Source: Ancistrus triradiatus
Lineage: Eukaryota > Chordata > Actinopteri > Siluriformes > Loricariidae
DNA: 64,000 bases
NCBI GenBank assembly: GCA_025084515.1
Contig: JAJAGP010000759.1
Span: 124,001-188,000, forward strand
Direction of reading: 5' to 3'
The position numbers and the translations under genes were made by a program. How positions within the stretch are numbered: the first letter of the stretch is position 1; each line of letters starts with the position of its first letter. The notes under the pieces were generated by a model. It did not search any database and was not told where the DNA came from. It worked only from the letters and a program-made list of their open reading frames with translations. Shown here piece by piece: positions 31,395 through 42,749 of this stretch.

Positions 31395-31404
31395 CTATAA
31401 ATAG
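31395..31404. promoter_or_regulatory. MEF2 site CTATAAATAG upstream of ppp1r3a
   Basis: Exact match to the MEF2 consensus CTA(A/T)4TAG, 121 bp upstream of the ATG. On the transcribed strand it reads CTATTTATAG and could also act as a weak TATA box. Its position fits a muscle-expressed gene; function is inferred. Confidence 0.65.
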
Positions 31405-31427
31405 AACCAGAAAAGACTTCAGCTATG

Positions 31428-31433
31428 CAGCTG
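31428..31433. promoter_or_regulatory. E-box CAGCTG upstream of ppp1r3a
   Basis: CAGCTG, the form preferred by myogenic bHLH factors, 24 bp from the MEF2 site. A second CAGCTG is at 31321-31326 on the other side. Short motifs occur by chance; the grouping is what gives weight. Confidence 0.45.
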
Positions 31434-32066
31434 AGGCTCAGGGGGAATGCTGTAAATATAACTTCCCAACAAATCAAGCACATTGTTAGCACAGACTGTC
31501 AATAAACTTTTTGAAAACGTCTTTTTGAAAGTCATAGGGAGGTGTTAGGATGTTTCTTTTATCGTTTTCTCTTGAAGAGTAAATGTTAAGGTTTAAAGTC
31601 TTAACATAAAGCTTGTCAGTATGCTTGTGCAGTCTCTGGATTGTCTTTCATCTTTTTTGTTTCCAGTGTGTTTGTTTTATTTTAACAAACTTACTGTAGC
31701 TGGTTTGGTTTGCAATTGAATCCAGTCTCCAATAGTGATGGAGCAGCTGTTTCTTCAAGACGATAATCCAGCTGCCCTTTGTCTACGTTCAGCCAGTCAC
31801 AGCCAGTCACATGGCAGCAACTCGATGCATTTAGGCATGCAGACATGGTCAAGAGGACTTGCTGAAGTTCAAACAAAGCATCAGAATGGGGAAGGAAGGT
31901 AATTACAGTGACTTTGAACATGGAATAGTTGTTGGTGCTACAGTAGATGGGCTGGTCTGAGTTTTTCAGAAACTGCTGATCTACTGGGATTTTCACACAC
32001 ATTGACTCTGTGTATCAGACTAAATAATGTCGATATGCATATTTTTATTATTTATATTCGATACAT

Positions 32067-33634
32067 ACAATGGAGCAAAAAAAGTATTTAGTCAGCCACT
32101 GATTGTGTAAGTTCTCCTACTTAGAAAGATCAGAGGGGTCTGTAATTTTCACCATAGGTACACTTCAACTACGAGAGACAAAATGCCAAAAAAACAAACA
32201 GGAAATCACATTGTAGGATTTAAAAAAAATTTAATTGTATATTATGGTGGAACATATGTATTTGGTCACCCACAAACAAGCAAGATTTCTGGCTCTCACA
32301 GACCTGTAACTTCTTCTTTAAGAAGCTCTTCTGTCCTCCACTCGTTACCTGTATCAATGGCACCTGTTTGACCTCGTTATCTGTATAAAAGACACCTGTC
32401 CACAGCCTCAAACAGTCAGACTCCAAACTCAACCATGGCCAAGACCAAAGAGCTGTCGAAGGACACCAGGAAGAAAATTGAAGACCTGCAGCAGGATGGG
32501 ATCAGTGAATCTACAATAGGCAAGCAGGTTGGTGTGAACAAATCAACTGAGAGAGCAATTGTAAAACATACAAGACAACTGATAATCTCCCTCGATCTGG
32601 GGCTCCACACAAGATCTCATCCTGTGGGGTCAAAATGATCATGAGAACGGTGAGCAAAAATCCCAGAACTACACAGAGGGACCTGATGAATGACCTGCAG
32701 AGAGCTGGGACCAAAGTAACAAAGGCTACCATCAGTAACACACTACGCCAAGCGGGACTCAGATCCTGCAGTGCCAGGCGTGCCCCCTGCTTAAGCCATA
32801 CATGTCCAGGCCCGTCTGTGAAGTTTGCCAGAGAGCATATGGATGATCCAGAAGAGGATTGGGAGAATATTCATGTGGTCAGATGAAACCAAAATATAAC
32901 TTTTTGGTAAAAACTCAACTTGCCATGTTTGGAGGAAGAAGAATTCTGAGTTGCACCATACCTACTATGAAGCATGGGGGTGGAAACCTCTTTTTTTTCT
33001 GCAGAGGGGACAAGACGACTGATCCGTGTTAAGGGAAGAATGAACAGGGCCATGTATCGTGAGATTTTAAGCCAAAACCTCCTTCCGTCAGTGACAGCAT
33101 TGAAGATGGAACGTGGCTGGGTCTTCCAGCATGACTATGATCCCAAACACACCGCTCGGGCAACAAATGAGTGGCTCAGTAAAAAGCATTTTAAGGTCCT
33201 GGAGTAGCCTAGCCAGTCTCCAGACCTCAACCCCATAGAAAATTTGTGGAGGCAGCTGAAAGTCCGTGTTGCCCCAAAACATCACTGCTCTAGAGGAGAT
33301 CTGCATGGAGGAATGGGCCAAAATACCAGCTACAGTGTGTGCAAACCTGGTGAAGCCTTACAGGAAACGTTTGACCTCTGTCATTGCCAACAAAGGTTAT
33401 GTTACAAAGTATTGAGTTGTAGCAAATGTATTGACCAAATACTTATTTTCCACCATAATTTACAATTAAATTCTTTAAAAATCCTACAATGTGATTTCCT
33501 GGATTTTTTTTTCTCATTTTGTCTTTCATAGTTGAAGTGTACCTATTGATGAAAATTACAGACCTCTCTTATCTTCCTAAGTAGAAGAACTCGCACAATC
33601 AGTGACTGACTAAATACTTTTTTGCCCCACTGTA
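32067..33634 (+). mobile_element. Tc1-like family B element, both ends present, decayed
   Basis: Ends CAATGGAGCAAAAAAAGTAT and ATACTTTTTTGCCCCACTG are inverted copies about 1.57 kb apart, full length for a Tc1 element. Transposase pieces in several frames: MAKTKELSKDTRKKIEDLQQ (N-terminal HTH, 32435), a central part (32635-32886), FQHDYDPKHTARATNEWLS (32974-33207) and a C-terminal part (33244 onward). Frameshifts and stops make it inactive. Inserted into the family E element. Confidence 0.87.
32435..33416 (+). pseudogene. Broken Tc1-type transposase
   Basis: HTH domain, Asp-containing catalytic block and PDLNPIENLW block are in order but spread over at least three frames with in-frame stops. 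The second catalytic Asp is visible in QHDYDPKHTAR. Confidence 0.85.
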
Positions 33635-33739
33635 TGTTATTTTATTCAATATATTACTTATCTGTTAACATTTACTTAGTTTCTGTTTTTGAACTATTGC
33701 TACAGTTTTATTTTTGAGTAGATAAATTAGTTTCATTCT

Positions 33740-33968
33740 TACATTTATCATCGAAGCCACCCAAGGAGGATGGGTCCCTTTTTGGGTCTTGGTCCTCCCA
33801 AGGTTCGTTCCTTATAACGCTTAGGGAGTTTTTCCTTGCCACTGTAGCTCTAGGCTTACTCAATATAAGATTAGCCTTAGATATTAGAAGATAATCTAAA
33901 ATTGTAAAGCTGCTTTGAGATAATGCTCCATTGTAAAAAGTGCTATGTAAATAAATCTGACTTGACTT
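33740..33968 (+). repeat. LINE-3'-end-like dispersed repeat
   Basis: GGGTCTTGGTCCTCCCAAGG, CTTAGGGAGTTTTTCCTTGCC, AAGCTGCTTTGAGATAATGC and AAAAAGTGCTATGTAAATAA followed by a TGACTTGACTT tail. A diverged copy is at 54500-54690. Confidence 0.6.
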
Positions 33969-35319
33969 GACAGCCTCTTGCGTTTACAGAGAATGAGCTG
34001 AAAAAGAGAAAATATCCAGTGAGTGGCAGTAATCTCATCAAAAATGCCTTGTTGATGCCAGAGGTCAGAGGAGAATTGGCAGACTGGTTCGAGCTGATAG
34101 AGAAGACAACAGTAACTCAAATAACCACTCATTACAGCCAAGGTATGCAGAAGAGCATCTCTGAACGCACAACACGTTGACCCCTGAAGCAGACTGGCTA
34201 CAGCAGGTGAAGACCAGCAGCAGAAGGATGCCACTCCTGTCAGCTTGGATAATAGAAGATTGGAAAGCATGATGATGATTGGAAACTGATGAGTCTCGAT
34301 TTCTGCAGCGACATTGGGATGGTAGGCTCAGAAATTGGTGTAAACAATTGGAAAGCATGGTTTCATCCTACATTGTATCAGTGGTTCAGGCTACTAGTGA
34401 AGGTGTAATGGTGTGGGAGATGTTTTCTTGGCACACTTAGAGCCCTTAATACCAGCTGAGCATCATTTAAACACCACAGCCTAACTGAGTATTGTTGCTG
34501 ACCATGTCCATCCCTTTATGACCACAGTGTACCATCTTCCGATGGCTACTTCCATCAGGATAATGCACCCTGTCACAAAGCTCAGATTATCTCAAACTGG
34601 TTTCTGGTACTGGTACTCAAATGGTCACACAGTCACCAGATCTCAATCGAGTAGTGCACTCCTGAGATGTGGTAGAACGGGAGACGGGAGAAATCTGTGT
34701 GATACTATCATGTCAATATTGACCAACTTCTCTGATGAATGTTTCCAGCACCTCGTTGATCTATGCCATGAAGTGAAGAAGATTTAAAGGCAATACATGG
34801 AACTAGCAAGGTAAGAGCCAGCTGCTGGGAACATTCCTGAGAAACATAATGGTTGGTCGATACATTTATAACACTGGACTGCCTCTGCCCAGTCAATTCC
34901 GTGTTAGACTCCAGACCTTCCACCAGGATAAGCAGAGGTAATACATGATAGTACAAACATTAATGTTCAGTCTTGGACTGATCCGGGATGCATTCTTCTT
35001 CACTGCTGCTGCTTCTGAGATCTGGGAAACCTCAACAGAATCTGTATAGCTGTACAAATGTCTGCAGTATTGGTTACGTATTTTTAGGAGGACCCCTCAA
35101 CATGTATGGTAGGAATATTACACCTCTCTACAGCATGCTGACGCATAATAATTGATGGTATTAATGCAGATATTATAAATATTTTATTAGTATTTGCCAA
35201 AGCATGACAGTTCTTTAAACCTAACACAAATTTCGTTTAATGTTTCTGCAAGAATCATTTACAGAAATACATAGAGACGCAGGCGTATTACAGAAATAAA
35301 AAAATTACAGTATATATTT

Positions 35320-35834
35320 ACAGAACTGTTGCAAAAGCCTTAGGCCACCATTAGGTTAGACATACCATTGTCTTAGCAATAGTATAATGACCATATATAA
35401 TTATTTCTCAGTCTCTTTATTAGAATTCAACCAAAAAATACAGAAAAAAATAGTATGTACAAAACAAATAAATCAGAAAAAGGTTCTAGAGGTTACAGTG
35501 TGAGCTCCAATTACACTTGAGCAATAGCAGCATCTGGCAGCTTCATCGGAATGCCAAGTTGACCCTTCTACAGTCCGAAGAAGCTTGATCAGAAATGGTC
35601 TTTTTGGAAGGGTAGCAGTCAAGGAACCACTTCTTGCAAGGGGATCAGGGAAAGGGCTAAGATCTGCTAAAGCTCACAGATTGGAATGAAGATTGGTGGA
35701 AAAGAGTATTATGGAGTGATGATTCCAAGTTTGAAATTTTGGGGTCCAATAATTGACAATGATATGTATGGCCATTATATCTTTGTTAAAACAACAAATC
35801 TAATGGTGGCCTAAGACTTTTGCACAGTACTGAA
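35320..35834. mobile_element. Tc1-like family C element, decayed, about 0.5 kb
   Basis: Ends CAGAACTGTTGCAAAAGCCT and AGACTTTTGCACAGTACTG with ATAATGACCATATATAA inside each end. The interior keeps short transposase-derived pieces. It ends about 90 bp from the last ahcyl2 coding exon, so it probably overlaps that gene's 3' untranslated region. Confidence 0.75.
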
Positions 35835-35920
35835 TAGCCCTTCCAGTTTAAAACCGGTAAATACTTTTTCCTCAATCCTTGAATCCTTTTGGGTCTTTGC
35901 CGTGTGTCCACCTGTTTAGG

Positions 35921-35927
35921 TTAGTAC
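35921..35927 (-). CDS. ahcyl2: ahcyl2-like terminal coding exon 17 (7 nt: completes Arg, then Tyr, stop)
   Basis: After acceptor TTCTTCAG, the bases G TAC TAA finish the Arg codon and add Tyr and a stop, restoring the family end NYYRY. Exon 16 also runs straight into TGA after Arg, so unspliced transcripts would end one residue short. Confidence 0.8.
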
Positions 35928-38900
35928 CTGAAGAAAATATGCAACACAGTGTTATTAGAATCAGAAAATATTTGATTGTGTTTAATAATTGTAAGTATAT
36001 GATGCATGATCTAACTTCAGTACGGGAGTCCTGCAGAGATTGGCGAACCAGTTATTAGCAAGTTTGCCTTTGAGTAGGGAATGCGCCAAGCTCTGCTGGA
36101 CTCCAGGACTGGGGTTGTGCAATGCTGATCTACCACATAAATGTGGATAAAGTGTTTTATAGTCTTTATTTTACTGACAAATATATGAGTTCACCTGTAA
36201 TAGTTAGGCTTAAAGGGGCCAGTCTTGTTCACACCTATGTACTTGGCCTGTTCATCTGACAGCTCAGTTAGGTGACCATCAAAACTCTGAAGGTGTAGCA
36301 TGGCTACATACTCATCTGAAAGTACAGTATACATCATTAATACAGCTTTTATGTATTCTACAAATGGGAGGCATGGACAGGACTCACAAGCTTACCAGTT
36401 TTCTTGGGGAATGCGTAAATGTCCTGTCTGTATCGTCCCTTAGGTGCATTAAACAGCTCAATCAAGGCCAGAATCTAAACAGAGTCATCAACACACCCAG
36501 TGCAACACCACCATAAGAACTTAAAAAATTTACAGGAACATTTTCAAATTCTCTAACCTAATCTCATTCATACCCTCCCTGTACAGGTATGCGCCATTTA
36601 ACGACCATCCGATTAACGTCTCTTCGCTTTAATGACCGCGGTCTTATACATTATAATGAATTCTAAAAGGAAATACAAATCCAGCCAATCAATGCAGTCT
36701 AATCAACAAGTGTAAACTACCTTACCAGTCATGTGCTCATGTGCTTCCTGATTTGGTTGATGTGTTTAGAGACTTTTTAATGCAAGTTACTCATGATTGT
36801 TTGCATAATTTTCCGCTACTTATTTGTAACAAGCTGCAAATGGTGTTCGTAAATGTATGTGCCTGTCCTATCGTAAGTAGTACTGCTTTGCTTATCCCTT
36901 CACTACCTATATATTCTCTCACACCTGTAACTATATAAACTGGTTCATAATCACTCATTGAGTCTCTGATTCATCTGGCTGATCTTCTGTGTTGTTTGTA
37001 ATTCTGTCTATCACTGCATTTTTGGCTTCCATCAAACAAGTGTCAGATCCATCATACCATCTTCTTAAGTGTTACGACTTTCCCCTACACAAGGTCGTAA
37101 GAGTACATTACTGTATTTTCTATATTTATTGTGAATTTCCATAAATTAAAATGCAGATATTGCTGCTGTGTAGATGGTAGCGTTCCACTCATGTTTTCAG
37201 CATTACTCTGATGCATTTATGTATCATTTGTATGCAGATTTTTGTGGATAATACTTTATAATCACATTGCAGTAGCCTAAAAAGACTATGTGACCATGGT
37301 CATGTCCGATCAACGTCCATATTGGTCAATGACCTATTTCATAGAACGTAATGCGGTCGTTTAATGGCACGTACCTGTACTGAGAAAAAAATTCTGTTTA
37401 CTTGGGACGTCCGTATTAAGATATATGGTCAGTATTTTGAGGAGTTAATACAAGAATGAGCCAAAATTTCAAATAAGAAATCAAATAACAAATAACACTG
37501 ATTATCTCGCTGAAACTGGTCATGTCAAGATCTGGGATATATTAGGTAACATCTGCACTTAATGGTGGCAGGAAACAAAACCACAACTATAACCGACAGA
37601 GCTCACCTCACCTGACAAGAGACAGGATACGAACCAAAGTGGCCCATTGGTGGAGCACTGTATTGCAGTGCTGAGCCTTCCTGGTTCATTTCCCACCTCT
37701 GGCAAGGTGAGGTCTGTCAGTTAAGGAGTTCAGTATGAACAGTCGGTTCTCACAATGGACGTGTTGGATGCTTAAAAAATTGGAAGGTGCTTTAATCATA
37801 AAAAGTAAGGGTTAAGTGGAATGTTTTCAATTCTTTCTCCATGTAGATAACTGTGTCAGAATTCCTGTTTAGACTAAAGTCTTGTACAAACTGGATTAAA
37901 TATACAAATATATTCCTTTACAGTAAACCCAAGGTAGTCAAAACAAAATTTGAGTAACAGCTTGCACTCACCTGGGTTGTTTCGGTGATGGACAGCACAA
38001 ACACAGGTACAGTGGAGCAGCTCAGATTAAGCAGACGACCCTTGAATTAGATAAAACCATACAGCCTTGTCAGAGTGCCATACCACCTTTTAGTGTTCTG
38101 AAATACTGGAATTGTGTCAGCATTTATTTGTTTATTTATTTTTGGACAGTGCACTCGTACCTTGGCAAGCAGCACGATGGTCCTGCCATCTGGCCAGATG
38201 ACATGATCCACATGCGTTCTCACATGCTGCCAGCTCAGCTCTGGTGTCATCAGACTGGCCTGGGAACAGGTATCAAGTACTTGGGCTTCTCCTCATTTAT
38301 GCACTACTGAATCTAGCTATCTGAACTCCCACGCCCAGCGAGATGAAAGCAGCACCCAAGGAAACAGGGCAGCCAATCAGAAAGTCCTTGAGTCACTATG
38401 TTACACTAACACTGATGAAAGTGGATGGGGTTTGGAATATACAGGAACCTGGTACAATGGTACCTCAGTTCCTGTTGTTAATTAATTCCAGAAGGTTTGT
38501 CAAGAAAACAATGACTACCGAGCTAATTTTATTCAGCAGGAATAATGTACATTGAATTCATCTGTTCCAGACCATCAGAAAATCCTGTATAAGGCATGAC
38601 ATGAATTAATGGAGTTATACTGTACAGGTGCTCCCTGATTTACAATGGGGATATGTTCAATTCCATCATAAGTTAAATGTATCATGAACTGATTAGTGTT
38701 TGGTAGAGAGAGCGGTCTGTATTACATACATACACAGTAGAGCCTATGATGTGTTGATAAGTAAGTTAATGTTTAAAACACTTACATTAACCTACAGCTG
38801 GCCATTATTAAGACAAAGCTTATTTTATAATAAAGTGTTGCAAAATCTCATGTAATTTAGTGGAGTAATGGATTGACAGTGAAAAGTGAAAGCAACACTT

Positions 38901-41900
38901 TCTATTCTATTGATGAACTCTGGGTGCCAACATAGCTGCTAAGCTAACTGTAGTCTGTGCTTTGAAGCATTAAGTTCCCCTGTCGGTTGACAGTCAATAC
39001 AACCCTTTTTAGGACCCATAGAGACTTATTTGCACTAAGAATACAGTACTCTAGATGTACAAATAAAGAAAAACATGATGAAAATAGCGGAGCTCTTCAC
39101 TCAGAAACGGATCTTGTGAATCTGAATCACTGAGTCACTTTTTACTGAATCGTGAATGATGAATCGAGTTTCGGTCTTCCCATAGAAATCAAAGCAGAGG
39201 CTTTTGTTATCTGAATATTCACTATCCAAACTATTTCCTGAAACAAAGTACATTTTGGTAACCGGACTGCACTATAATTATAAGAAAAAAGACAAACATG
39301 ATGAAAATAGCGGAGCTCTTCACTCAGCAACGGATATTGTGAATCTGAATCACTAAATCACTTTTTACTGAATCATGAGTCATGAATCGAGTTTCGGTCT
39401 TCCCATAGAAATCAAAGCAGAGGCTTTTGTTATCTGAATATTCACTATCCAAACTATTTTCTGGCACATAGTACATTTTGGTAACAGGATTTCACTACAA
39501 TTATAAGAATAAAGAAAAACATTATGAAAACAGCGGAGCTCTTCACTCAGCAACGAATATTGTGAATCTGAATCACTTTTTACTGAATCGTGAATCATGA
39601 ATCGAGTTACGGTCTTCCCATAGAAAACAAAGCAGAGACTTTTGTTATCCGAGTATTCACTATCCAAACTATTTCCTGGCACAAAGTACATTTTGGTGAC
39701 AGGATTTCAGTACAATTATATGGAAAGTGCTAGAAGAAACTCTCTGCAAACTCATTTACAAACATTCACTTACAGCTCAAAATATTTGCTAAGCAGTAAC
39801 CGAAAGAAGGAGGACCACTCACAAAAATATGAGAGGAGGGTGGACGTACAAAAGGCCTTCCAGAAAACAGGCAATGTAGGCTAATCAAAAAGTGTCAGCA
39901 GCCAAAATATTATACTGACATCATAGAAGGGTTTTAAAGATGCCAAAGTGGGGTAGCATTTTTCCCATAAGAAATAATGGAAATTGTAATGGAGCAGACC
40001 CAACACCCATCCTAAGGAGCGTTGAGACTCTGGAACCTCTTGCAAGGCAAAAAGACAAAAGGTAATGCACATCCAGAACCAATATAATGTGCAACCAAAC
40101 TTTAAAGGGTTCCAGTAACCCATCTGCACTTGTCCGGGACTAGATGTACTGGACTTTGTGTAGTGTCAGACAGCCAACAACATATTCTGGCTTTATAAGA
40201 GTGCCAAGGTATATGGTTTAAACTACATATTTTAACTTAAAATAGTCCCCTTTGCCTGAGTGATATAGGAGCATTCACAAAAAAATCTATTACTACTGTA
40301 CTAGTATTTCGTATATTTTGGTTCCTCATGTCTGAAAATGTTTTATTCTGTTTTTGCTGGGGTTACGTAAAGATGATAATGTCATTTGTATGATGTTTGC
40401 AGATGATTCTTATAGTTGTAGTACAAACCATCATGTACCCTCAGTGTCACTGATCTGTACCTCTTGCCCTCAGTAAAAGTTTTCAAAGAGTTTTTAATGA
40501 GTTCAAAAGGCTTTTCAAAGAGATACTTTTACTTTTTTTTATTATTTTACATACATTTAGTAGCATGTCCTTTTATACTTAATATATAAGCCCTATTTCA
40601 ACTTTTACTTGAGTATTTGTTTATCAGATTAATAGTACTTTTACTTTTACAGATTTCCAGTCTGTCTGTGAGTGATGTGTCTCCAGAGTCTCAGCATTCA
40701 TCAGGGTTGGGGCTTGGTCAGTCATATCGTGTGACACTGAACGGAATGCCCCCGCATAACAGAAATAGGGTCCTGCAATCTTAATATTTACTATCCGAAC
40801 AGTTTTGCAATGCGAGATTGGACTAATTATTTATGACTAGCTTTAATAATGTTAGTGCACATCAGTAATGTAAGATCAGCACATGATTCTCTCTAATCTG
40901 CTATAACCACATAATGCCAACCAACAAACTTTATGAACGGAGAGTGTTCTGAGTCACCTCTAGACTTTGATCTTACCACATCAATCTCGGTATTAGAATG
41001 ACCCATGTTGCACACAATGCAGCCGTTCTTCATTTGCTCCATGTGCTCTCGGGTAATTACGTGTTTATTCCCTGTTATATAACGAAGAGTGAATCAGAGC
41101 ACATATCAAAAATAGATCCTACTGTAAAACATGAAGTCGTTATAATACATCTCACATTACAGGAACCTACCAGTGCAGGTTATGACGATGTCCACTATTC
41201 TGATGATGTCGTTCAGTCTGACCACTTGATAGCCATCCATGCTACATTGGGGCAAAAAAGTATTTAGTCAGTCACTGATTGTGCAAGTTCTATATACACT
41301 GCTCAAAAAAATAAAGGGAACACTCAAATAAGACATCCTAGATCTGAATGAATGAAATATTCTCATTGAATACTTTGTTCTGTACAAAGTTGAATGTGCT
41401 GACAAAAATCATCAATGGAAATCAAATTTATTAACCAATGGAGGCCTGGATGTGGAGTCACACAGAAAATTAAAGTGGAAAAACAGGCTGATCCAACTTT
41501 GATGTAATGTCCTTACAACAAGTCAAAATGAGGCTCAGTATTGTGTGTGGTCTCCACGTGCCTGTATGACCTCCCTACAACGCCTGGGCATGCTCCTGAT
41601 GAGGTGGCGGATGGTCTCCTGAGGGATCTCCTCCCAGACCTGGACTAAAGCATCCGCCAACTCCTGGACAGTCTGTGGTGCAACGTGACGTTGGTTGATG
41701 GAGCGAGACATGATGTCCCAGATGTGCTCGGATTCAGGTCTGGGGAACGGGCAGGCCAGTCCATAGCTTCAATGCCTTCATCTTGCAGGAACTGCTGACA
41801 CACTCCAGCCACATGAGGTCTAGCATCGTCCTGCATTAGGAGGAACCCAGGGCCAACCGCACCAGCATATGGTCTCACAAGGGGTCTGAGGATCTCATCT

Positions 41901-42564
41901 TGGTACCTAATGGCAGTCACGCTACCTCTGGCGAGCACATGGAGGACTGTGCGACCCTCCAAAGAAATGTCACCCCACACCATTACTGACCCACTGCCAA
42001 ACCGGTCATGCTGAAGGATGTTGCAGGCAGCAGATCTCTCTCCACGGCGTCTCCAGACTCTGTCATGTCTGTCACATGTGCTCAGTGTGAACCTGCTTTC
42101 ATCTGTGAAGAGCACAGGGCGCCAGTGGCGAATTTGCCAATCCTGGTGTTCTCTGGCAAATGCCAAGCGTCCTGCACGGTGTTGGGCTGTGAGCACAACC
42201 CCCATCTGTGGACGTCGTGCCCTCATACCATCCTCATGGAGTCGGTTTCTAAACATTTGTGCAGACACATGCACATTTGTGGCCTGCTGGAGGTCATTTT
42301 GCAGGGCTTTGGGAGTGCTCCTCCTGCTGGGTTGTTGCCCTCCTATGGCCTCCTCCACGTCTCCTGATGTACTGGCCTGTTTCCTGGTAGTGCCTCCAGG
42401 CTCTGGACACTACGCTGACAGACACAGCAAACAGTCTTACCACAGCTCGCATTGATGTGCCATCATGGATAAGCTGCACTACCTGAGCCACTTGTGTGGG
42501 TTGTAGAGTCACAGACGATTTACTTGGAGTTATATTGTGTTGTTTAAGTGTTCCCTTCATTTAT

Positions 42565-42602
<38 letters not shown>

Positions 42603-42603
42603 G

Positions 42604-42654
<51 letters not shown>

Positions 42655-42709
42655 GAATAGAGAGAGAGAGAGAGAAGAGAGGAGAGGAGAGAGGGAGAGA
42701 GAGGAGGAG

Positions 42710-42749
<40 letters not shown>

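Larger units (their letters stand above)
31740..34815 (-). mobile_element. Tc1-like element family E, split by a 2-kb nested insertion
   Basis: The first part (31740-32003; TTTAGGCATGCAGACATGG, GAACATGGAATAGTTGTTGG, GCTGATCTACTGGGATTTTC) continues at about 33976 (GTTTACAGAGAATGAGCTG, AATATCCAGTGAGTGGCAG). Later landmarks are GATGAGTCTCGATTTCTG (the DESRF catalytic motif), GACCATGTCCATCCCTTTAT and CAGGATAATGCACCCTGTC. Coding sense is on the plus strand despite many stops. Strand assignment of the whole feature is therefore nominal. Confidence 0.7.
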
